Shown: positions 1-4,935 of the stretch, in pieces | Position numbering within the stretch: position 1 is the stretch's first letter | Layout: the number at the start of each line of letters is the position of its first letter | Assembly: GCA_003164275.1 (NCBI GenBank) | Contig: PLSY01000274.1 | Coordinates: 1-12,098, forward strand | Source of the DNA: Acidimicrobiaceae bacterium | GTDB taxonomy: Bacteria > Actinomycetota > Acidimicrobiia > Acidimicrobiales > RAAP-2 | DNA: 12,098 bases | Reading direction: 5' to 3' | Notes under the pieces: model-generated | Seen by the model: only the letters and a program-made list of their open reading frames with translations | The model's database searches: none | Told to the model about the DNA's origin: nothing | Program-made: the position numbers and the translations under genes

Positions 1-88
1 GGGGACTTCTCGTGGCCACAGGTGGGGACTTTCGTGGCCACCAGCGGGGACCTCAGATGGCCACCAGCGGGGACTTTCTCGTGGCCAC
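1..88. repeat. Four tandem degenerate repeats, about 22-23 base period
   Basis: Copies lie at 1-19, 24-41, 46-64 and 69-88, so they start 23, 22 and 23 bases apart. Each begins GGGGAC and ends TGGCCAC, with a variable middle of 5 to 7 bases. Copies 1, 2 and 4 share a TTCGTGG or TCTCGTGG core, and copy 3 has CAGATGG. The roughly two-helical-turn period suits repeated protein binding on one face of the DNA, as at IS21-type ends. Spacers are too short and repeats too degenerate for a CRISPR array. Confidence 0.8.
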
Positions 89-93
89 GGACA
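1..93. mobile_element. Terminus of an IS21-like insertion sequence (partial)
   Basis: The window opens with four tandem, degenerate copies of a block of the form GGGGAC-(T/C)T-n-TGGCCAC. The last copy is followed by GGACA at 89-93. Read inward from the right, the end is TGTCCGTGGCCACG. IS21-family elements have termini that begin with TG, end with CA and carry several internal repeats bound by the IstA transposase; actinobacterial members often use this GGGGAC/TGGCCAC style. The transposase genes would lie to the left of the window, so only the terminus is visible and no target duplication can be checked. The identification rests on repeat style and the terminal dinucleotide, not on a seen transposase. 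Confidence 0.55.
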
Positions 94-165
94 GTGCTCG
101 CACCGATCTGAGCATCCCGTCGGACATCTGGCTGAACTCGGCATTCCAGTCTCAACCACAGCCGA

Positions 166-762
166 CTAGTGCCGCCCGGGGATTCCCACCTGACCCCTCG
201 CCCAGACCGCCCGGAATCCGAGGCTTCGGGCTGCTCCGTAGTGAAGGCTGTACATCTCCCTGAGTGCCTCAGAAATCCGTCGGCCATGAACGAGCGAGTT
301 CAAGAGCATGAGAGTAAACGCTGCCGAATCCAGCCAGTCAACCTCCTGGGTGAACCCGGAGACAGCAGCGGCCTTCGTAGTCAGTCGAAACTCCTTCATC
401 TCCTTTGGAGGCACGTCCATCACACTGCATGAGTCGAAGTGAATCAATCGGCCATGACATTTTCCAGCCAGAACATCGCCGAGCTCCCGCAGACTCAGGG
501 TCTTTTTGCCCAAGAGCTTGATCTTCCCCGATTCGCCATGGAACGACATGATCCCATAGGGATGGGAGGCGTACTGCTTGCCACTCCATTGCTTCAAGTA
601 CTGATTCACTTCCTCAGAAGTTGCGGCGTCGCGGAAGGCAATTCCAGGCTTGTACACCCCTTCGACGACTTCAAGAAGGGGTCGCATGGAGGCTCGCTCA
701 GTGATCTTCGGCGACCAGGGTCCTTCCAAGCAGAAGATTCCTCGATTCCTCAATTTGGACAT
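166..762 (-). CDS. Caspase-like (C14/CHAT-type) cysteine peptidase candidate, 198 aa
   Basis: The protein shows a predicted peptidase dyad: His75-Gly76 in the context SFHGESG after a hydrophobic strand, and Ser111-Cys112 in HFDSCSV about 36 residues later, also after a hydrophobic strand. This spacing and the HG/SC pattern are those of caspase-fold proteases (caspases, metacaspases, CHAT). The following AAAVSGFTQEVDWLDSAAF (131-149) resembles the post-cysteine strand and helix of that fold. The opening GIFCLEGPW and overall layout recall an uncharacterised family that I associate with the name DUF6642, from memory and unverified. The ATG start is supported by GGAAGG at 771-776, eight bases upstream. 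No signal peptide or membrane segment is visible, so it is probably cytosolic. It is the last gene before the IS21-like end and is separated by 307 bases from the mrr-like gene, so it may have its own promoter. Proteolytic activity and any role in defence are inferred. Confidence 0.8.
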   Translation of the reverse strand: MSKLRNRGIFCLEGPWSPKITERASMRPLLEVVEGVYKPGIAFRDAATSEEVNQYLKQWSGKQYASHPYGIMSFHGESGKIKLLGKKTLSLRELGDVLAGKCHGRLIHFDSCSVMDVPPKEMKEFRLTTKAAAVSGFTQEVDWLDSAAFTLMLLNSLVHGRRISEALREMYSLHYGAARSLGFRAVWARGQVGIPGRH

Positions 763-1069
763 TCACGAATCCTTCCACGCGACAAGCCAATCATGCGGAA
801 TCCCGCTGTCTTCTAGATTCGACGTCTTGGTGGCGCCGCCACCCGGACTTTGGAATCGTTCCACTTGCCGTTCCGGGATGTGATGTGACCCTCAAGTCAC
901 ACGGAGGCAGTCTCGAACCCATCACCGCGCCTTCGGGAGGGTCCCGCCGAATCGGTTCCTGGTCCTCAGCTCAAGCAGCTGGGGCCGAATCGGTCCGGAC
1001 TACGTATTGCTCAAACCTCGAGCTGGGTTGCGATGATGCAATTCCCAGCGACCGGCAGACGCCCCTGGA
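763..1069. other. Intergenic region upstream of the caspase-like gene
   Basis: No convincing reading frame is seen on either strand. It holds the ribosome binding site GGAAGG (771-776, minus strand), a 6-base-pair perfect hairpin GGTGGC/GCCACC at 829-843 with no T-run after it, and a second hairpin TGTGAC/GTCACA at 884-901. It also holds an 11-base direct repeat, listed separately. I could not pick a clear -35/-10 promoter by eye. Confidence 0.5.
946..994. promoter_or_regulatory. Pair of GCCGAATCGGT repeats, possible operator
   Basis: The 11-mer GCCGAATCGGT occurs at 946-956 and exactly again at 984-994, 38 bases apart in the same orientation. Each copy contains CCGA-n-TCGG, a palindrome around one central base, as expected of a dimeric regulator's site. 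They lie about 185-235 bases upstream of the caspase-like gene and just downstream of the mrr-like stop. No regulator gene is in the window, so an operator role is only a guess; chance repetition in GC-rich DNA is the alternative. Confidence 0.25.
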
Positions 1070-2104
1070 TCAGGCAACGCCACCCTCGACTGCAAATACA
1101 GACCGCAGCGGCAGGACCCGCTTCCATCGGTCTTCGAGCTTCTCGTAGTACTCAAACACCATGTCGGTCAGGTCGTCGCCGTTAATCAGCTTGATGTCGG
1201 GCTTCGTTCTCGCTTCTTGCATTGCAGCGGGTGAGTACCCACCGAGGGTGACGAACAAGCCTTGCTGAGATCCAACAAGTGTCCCGAGGAGCTTTTGAAC
1301 ATCGGGTGCGCCGATGACTCCCGCCGTTCGCTTGCACTGCACCTTGATCACTGGGGGTCCAAGGCCCAGAGGATCACGCGATGCCAGAACGTCCACGCCA
1401 CCGTCTCCCGAGGCCTGCGTAACTGTTGCTCGGTAGCCCATCGCTTCAAGAAGGCCGGCCACAAAGCCTTCGAACTCATACGGCCCGATATTGAGAAGTG
1501 TCTTGATTACGAAATCTCTTGTGTACTCGTCGACTCGCGACGCCACGAGCGCATCCTCATCATGGCTCGTCTCATCCACCACGTCTGTCGCAACCTCGGT
1601 GGCTATTGGTTCAGGTGTTGCTGGCTCACCGTTGAGGTAGGACTCGAACTCATCTGCGTGGCGAGCAACCTTGAACAACGTTGTCCAGGCGCTGATCTCC
1701 GAGAGTGCTCCCTGTGAAAATGTCGGGCGCGGGACACTCAGGCGAAACCATTGAACACTGCGTCGATTCGGATGATTCTCGGTCCCAACGGTCTCATCGA
1801 AGAAGTAATCACCAGTTACCCGACCGAAGTGAATCGTTCGATCCGGCTTGTAGGGGTAGATGATGAGGTCGCCGACCTCAACCTCAAATGCGAATCGGTA
1901 CAGAATCCCCGCCGTCACCGGGATGCTTCCTTTCTTTGCATCGGGGTACGTATAGGCGATCTTCGCCTTGATCGCTTCCCGATCGGGACCGATTTGTCGA
2001 AGATCCCCAACTTCCCCCCAACCGATTGCGACTACCCCGTTCTCCTCAACGTGGAGATCCGGTCGATCGCTATGCACTCCCCAGACGCCGGCCATGGAGA
2101 CCAA
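1070..2104 (-). CDS. Mrr-type restriction endonuclease with N-terminal accessory domain
   Basis: The C-terminal half (about 205-320) is an Mrr-cat nuclease. A helix FEGFVAGLLEAMGY with Glu212 is followed by GDGGVDV with Asp238, then VIKVQCKR giving Gln256-x-Lys258, the Q-x-K form of the PD-(D/E)xK site seen in Mrr proteins; LFVTLGGYSPAA follows. Residues 5-130 begin VWGVHSDRPDL and hold a strand-rich domain (VVAIGWGEVGDL, GDLIIYPYKPDRTIHFGRV) found with Mrr nucleases in proteins of the COG4127 type; it may bind DNA or recognise modification. Residues 160-195 are an acidic, probably flexible linker. Mrr enzymes cut methylated or otherwise modified foreign DNA. The 2104 start is a TTG; an in-frame ATG at 2095 gives MAGVWGV, fits family N-termini better, and neither has a strong ribosome binding site. 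It stands apart from the genes on both sides, so it is probably transcribed separately. Confidence 0.9.
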   Translation of the reverse strand: MVSMAGVWGVHSDRPDLHVEENGVVAIGWGEVGDLRQIGPDREAIKAKIAYTYPDAKKGSIPVTAGILYRFAFEVEVGDLIIYPYKPDRTIHFGRVTGDYFFDETVGTENHPNRRSVQWFRLSVPRPTFSQGALSEISAWTTLFKVARHADEFESYLNGEPATPEPIATEVATDVVDETSHDEDALVASRVDEYTRDFVIKTLLNIGPYEFEGFVAGLLEAMGYRATVTQASGDGGVDVLASRDPLGLGPPVIKVQCKRTAGVIGAPDVQKLLGTLVGSQQGLFVTLGGYSPAAMQEARTKPDIKLINGDDLTDMVFEYYEKLEDRWKRVLPLRSVFAVEGGVA

Positions 2105-2453
2105 GCTATCGGTTCAACATCGAACGAGTGGGAGGCAGCAGGCCCGCCTCGCTCACAGCCATTCGCTCCGCGATCTGGGACGTCGGCCAAGCCGGGGCGC
2201 CAGACCCTGATCGACCTTCAAGTTGGCACGCGCGAGGCACTAAAAGCTCCAGTCTCAGCTCTAGAGGCTGAGGACAGGATCGAGCGAATGGGGCCTCGTG
2301 ATCTGAGCACGGTCAAGTGGCCCAACTATTGGAGACCGGTTACGATCAGCGGAGAAGGCGGCAACAGTGGCTGCATCTTCTGGTCAGGGGTTCGAGTCCT
2401 GTTGGGGAGCCCTAACGGGTCACTATTCGAACTCTGATGTGAGTCCACCTGGC
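2105..2453. other. Intergenic region upstream of the mrr-like gene
   Basis: About 350 bases without a credible gene on the minus strand. The only long plus-strand frame here runs antisense through the start of the mrr-like gene. It contains an imperfect hairpin CTCAGC/GCTGAG at 2254-2272 and a tRNA T-arm-like sequence at 2385-2403. The promoter of the mrr-like gene should be here, but no -35/-10 pair stands out. Confidence 0.5.
2385..2403 (+). other. tRNA T-arm-like sequence, possible att remnant
   Basis: The plus strand reads CAGGGGTTCGAGTCCTG, matching the conserved GGTTCGANTCC of tRNA T-arms. Folded as CAGGG-GTTCGAG-TCCTG it gives a five-pair stem (one G-T), but the loop is shifted one base from the normal register. 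The next bases (TTGGGGAGCC) have no partner about 50 bases upstream, so a complete cloverleaf is absent. Integrated elements often leave a tRNA 3' end copy, which is why this is recorded; a chance match is as likely. Confidence 0.2.
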
Positions 2454-2585
2454 CTAGCCGAACTGATGGCTCAGCTTTCCAACCAAGACTTCCAGGACAT
2501 CCTTGGGAGCCTCTTGGATGCCCCTCATGAATTGCGGTAGCCGTTCGAGCCCGCCGAACTGGAGCTCGCCATCGACAATCGGCAT
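2454..2585 (-). CDS. Small hypothetical protein or C-terminal remnant, 43 aa
   Basis: A 43-codon frame starts at ATG (2583-2585) and ends at TAG (2454-2456). I do not recognise the product, which begins MPIVDGELQFGG and ends VLVGKLSHQFG, with a probable amphipathic helix (about 19-38). Counting its codons by hand gives G/C of about 72% at position 1, 30% at position 2 and 72% at position 3, the periodicity of real genes in GC-rich bacteria. It lies in exactly the same frame as the DUF5655-like gene, seven sense codons after that gene's TAG stop, so it could be that gene's original C-terminus cut off by a nonsense change, a readthrough extension, or a separate small gene. Its own ribosome binding site is poor: GGAG only two bases before the ATG. 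Confidence 0.4.
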   Translation of the reverse strand: MPIVDGELQFGGLERLPQFMRGIQEAPKDVLEVLVGKLSHQFG

Positions 2586-2606
2586 TGCTCCATCGCCGTG
2601 GGAGCT

Positions 2607-3083
2607 CTACCGCCGCCGAGCGGCGAAATGCTCATTGTCGCGGTGAACATGGTGAGTTCCGGATGCGACTCGCAGAGAAGCTTCCTCTATCAGTCCCAGA
2701 ATTGAGCGCGCGCCCTCTGAGTCGACCACCACTGTGGAGACCGGCAGGGTCCGCCAAGTTAGGTGAGTGGCATCCCGAAGAAGTGACGACGGATGGTCCT
2801 CGGGCAGAGCAAGGGCAATCTCGATCTCCTGGCTCCGTGGGTAGATTGCGGCGACCATCTGCTCTTCGACCATGTAGCTGATGTAGATGGTCTTGACATC
2901 ATGCGCGGCTGCGGCGCCGCAATCCTCAAGAGCAGCGTTGACCACCTCAAACGCTTCGCGGAGGACCTTGCGGAGCGTCTTGACCAGATCAGCGGGCTGC
3001 CGGGGCATGGGCGGAGGATATCCGAACAAGAAGGCATCGGGTCGACCCGAGAATCGAGTAGCCAGATCGAATCTAGAGATCAC
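2607..3083 (-). CDS. DUF5655-like small protein, 158 aa
   Basis: Residues about 37-138 match my recollection of DUF5655: a helix with LRKVLREAFEVVN, then TIYISYMVEEQMVAAIYPRS and EIEIALALPEDHPSSLLRDATHL, and a final helix ARSILGLIEEASLR after the strand STVVVDSE. The family is uncharacterised; it occurs alone or as the C-terminus of restriction-type nucleases, which fits this neighbourhood. No nuclease motif is visible in this copy. The start is GTG at 3083, 11 bases inside the end of the Shedu gene, with AAAAGG at 3091-3096 seven bases upstream, so translation is probably coupled; an internal ATG (residue 26, position 3008) lacks a ribosome binding site. The C-terminus HHVHRDNEHFAARRR ends at TAG and the same frame stays open beyond it. 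Expression with Shedu suggests an accessory role, which is inference. Confidence 0.7.
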   Translation of the reverse strand: MISRFDLATRFSGRPDAFLFGYPPPMPRQPADLVKTLRKVLREAFEVVNAALEDCGAAAAHDVKTIYISYMVEEQMVAAIYPRSQEIEIALALPEDHPSSLLRDATHLTWRTLPVSTVVVDSEGARSILGLIEEASLRVASGTHHVHRDNEHFAARRR

Positions 3084-4194
3084 GGGCTAACCTTTTGGCC
3101 TGAACTTCCTCCAACTCAACGTCGTATAGAATGCATAGTCGGCGAAGCAACTCATCAAATGTGATCACCGTGAGGCTGTAGAGGCCATGCCTGAACTGAT
3201 TGAAGGACGCTTCCTGCCTAGCATCGAGCGTCCCTAGGTCCCCGATAATCAGGACACCCTTAGGGTGAACGCGATTGAGGCCCTCAAATCCTTTGTCTAT
3301 AACGGCGTGAAAGTCTTCAACTGCCACAGCCACCTGGTTTCGCGTTTGGATCACACTGCCTGAAACCTCATCGCTCACGCTATACGTCTCGTTGTCGAGT
3401 CCGGATCCAGCATCCCCCCGATAGACCTTTCCAATGAGCCGAGTTCCCGGAGTCTTGATCTCAACGACCGCGAAGCTCTTGGTGCTGGCATCAGCGAAAA
3501 GGAAGTCAGTCGCAACTCCACCCTTACCTTGACGACCAATCGGCTTCTTCCCACCTACGTAAGTTTCTCCAGCAAGCTGAAACACTGCTGCCGAGAACGC
3601 GCTTTGTAGCATCCATGGGTGAGCTTCGAAGAACTTCTGCCACTTCAACTCTTCGTCACGATGATCACGAAGTGCGCGTTCGAAGCGCCGAATAGCGTCT
3701 TGCCGATCAAGCTGGATTTGTGCTGCCGCAAGGCGTGACGCGAGGTCAGGGTCACTGGCAACGAGTGCTTCCCAGACTTCAGTTGAGTGGCCCTGGGAGA
3801 GGAGCTCACCAATTGCCTTCGCCTTCCGCTGATCATTGATCAGAAGAACTTCATCCTCTTTAGCCACGAGGTACTTCTGGTCGCCAAACGCGACGCCCTG
3901 GCTCTGCACCTTGTAGAGCTGTTGCAGCTTCTGAAACAGGAGGCCCGTCGCCTCGGAGTCGAGTTCGATCATGACACCGCAGTCGGCGGGCAGTCGCCTG
4001 AAGTCGACCTCGTTTATATCTTTCCAGCTTCCGTCAGAACCAATCTTCTGCCTCACGAGTTCACCGCGTACCCCCGCGTCTTTGTGTATCGCAGGACGGA
4101 ATACGATCCTTGTGGTGGGTGAGGTTGAGAGCACGATCTCATCTGCAACTGCGAAGCCGCCCTTGACGTACCTGGTATGGAACTCCTCAGCCAT
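3073..4194 (-). CDS. sduA: Shedu-type antiphage nuclease (DUF4263), 373 aa
   Basis: The C-terminal part (about 175-360) is a DUF4263 nuclease. EELKWQKFFEAHPWML (181-196) is the family's leading helix. ATDFLFADASTKSFAVVEIKTPG holds the PD-(D/E)xK site with Asp230, Glu245 and Lys247. SVIQTRNQ (280-287) supplies the conserved glutamine region, and KGVLIIGDLGTLDARQ then LTVITFDELLRRL close the fold. DUF4263 proteins are the single component of the Shedu antiphage system, where the nuclease acts on nucleic acid during infection and a variable N-terminal region is thought to sense or restrain it. Residues 1-170 are that region here and match nothing I can name. The ATG start has GAGGGAG at 4202-4208, seven bases upstream and overlapping the stop of the peptidase gene. 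Its place between a type I operon and a DUF5655 gene implies co-expression with restriction-modification. Confidence 0.88.
   Translation of the reverse strand: MAEEFHTRYVKGGFAVADEIVLSTSPTTRIVFRPAIHKDAGVRGELVRQKIGSDGSWKDINEVDFRRLPADCGVMIELDSEATGLLFQKLQQLYKVQSQGVAFGDQKYLVAKEDEVLLINDQRKAKAIGELLSQGHSTEVWEALVASDPDLASRLAAAQIQLDRQDAIRRFERALRDHRDEELKWQKFFEAHPWMLQSAFSAAVFQLAGETYVGGKKPIGRQGKGGVATDFLFADASTKSFAVVEIKTPGTRLIGKVYRGDAGSGLDNETYSVSDEVSGSVIQTRNQVAVAVEDFHAVIDKGFEGLNRVHPKGVLIIGDLGTLDARQEASFNQFRHGLYSLTVITFDELLRRLCILYDVELEEVQAKRLARDL
3091..3096 (-). promoter_or_regulatory. Ribosome binding site deciding the GTG start of the DUF5655-like gene
   Basis: AAAAGG on the minus strand lies seven bases before the GTG at 3083, inside the last codons of the Shedu gene. 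It favours this GTG over the internal ATG at 3008, which has only pyrimidine-rich sequence upstream. Confidence 0.5.
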
Positions 4195-4206
4195 AGTGTT
4201 GCTCCC

Positions 4207-4935
4207 TCATTGGCGGACCCAAGTCTCATGACTGAGCGGAGCCTCATTCAGCAACTCGCGGCGAGCTCGCCAATCAGGCATGGCCTTGTCCATCAGCATT
4301 GCGAACCGCTCACCATGATTGCGTTCGACAATGTGCGTCATTTCGTGAACAGCTAGGTACTCCAAGCAATCGGGGTGCTTCTTTGCTAGTTCGACGTTGA
4401 ACCAGATGTGGCCCGTTTCACGATTGCAGGAGCCCCACTTCGTCTTCATACGGCGGATACTCCACTTCGGGACCGTGACTTGGATCCTGGGTTCCCACTT
4501 TTCGATCACGACCGGGATGGCACGTCGAAGTTGATCCCGATACCAACGATCGAGCAGTTCACGCTTGCGCACAGATTCGGTGCCCTGCGGTACGTAGAGG
4601 ACTAGTCGATTGCCGTCGACCTCAAGATGTGCCCGACCTGGACGCTCAACCACCTTCAGCCGGAGGCGACTACCCCAGACGTAGTGCGATTCGCCCGTCG
4701 TCATCTCGCGGACTGTCTGTCGCTGGGCGACTCGAAGCTGCTGACGCTGTCGCTTGATCCAACTCAGGCGACTGACGACCGCCAGGCGCACCTGGTCGTC
4801 ATCGAGCTGATTCGGCGCAGCAACCCGAACTCGCCCCATCGGTGGGTAGACCGCAATGTGAAGATTCTTGATCTCCTTGAACACGACGTCCACGTCGATG
4901 CCGCCAACGGTCAGGAATGCGCTACTGGTACTCAT
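4207..4935 (-). CDS. YgjP-like (DUF45) zinc metallopeptidase, 242 aa
   Basis: The zinc-binding motif HEMTHIVERNHGERF places His197, catalytic Glu198, His201 and His207, the HExxH-x5-H pattern of YgjP/WLM/SprT-like peptidases. MKTKWGSCNRETGHIWFN (163-180) is the typical strand pair before the active site, and the N-terminal strands up to residue 115 suit the family, whose members are about 230-250 residues. No signal peptide or membrane helix is seen, so it should act in the cytosol. Its ATG lies inside the end of hsdR (14-base overlap), with AAGG about six bases upstream, so it is translationally coupled to the restriction subunit. Peptidases of this family often follow hsdR in type I loci. 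Its substrate is unknown; turnover of HsdR or a damage-related role is conjecture. It is often annotated as SprT or M48 family. Confidence 0.9.
   Translation of the reverse strand: MSTSSAFLTVGGIDVDVVFKEIKNLHIAVYPPMGRVRVAAPNQLDDDQVRLAVVSRLSWIKRQRQQLRVAQRQTVREMTTGESHYVWGSRLRLKVVERPGRAHLEVDGNRLVLYVPQGTESVRKRELLDRWYRDQLRRAIPVVIEKWEPRIQVTVPKWSIRRMKTKWGSCNRETGHIWFNVELAKKHPDCLEYLAVHEMTHIVERNHGERFAMLMDKAMPDWRARRELLNEAPLSHETWVRQ

Noticed and set aside
1..88. CRISPR array
   Set aside because: Repeats are degenerate, and the short sequence between them is 4 bases long, with no spacers; an insertion-sequence end explains them better.
439..816. 125-residue plus-strand reading frame
   Set aside because: It is opposite the caspase-like gene, whose frame carries conserved motifs and a ribosome binding site; this one has neither.
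829..843. Terminator downstream of the mrr-like gene
   Set aside because: The GGTGGC/GCCACC stem is perfect but has a three-base loop and no T-run on either strand, and it lies over 200 bases past the mrr-like stop.
2254..2272. Intrinsic terminator for the long operon
   Set aside because: The minus-strand hairpin has only six pairs, and the nearest T-run starts about nine bases after the stem, so it lacks the expected terminator form.
2330..2413. Complete tRNA gene
   Set aside because: Only a T-arm-like segment is present; no acceptor stem, D-arm or anticodon arm can be paired in the upstream bases.
1751..2437. 228-residue plus-strand reading frame
   Set aside because: It runs antisense to the start of the mrr-like gene and into the gap; the product has no recognisable motif, and the opposite strand has clear catalytic motifs.
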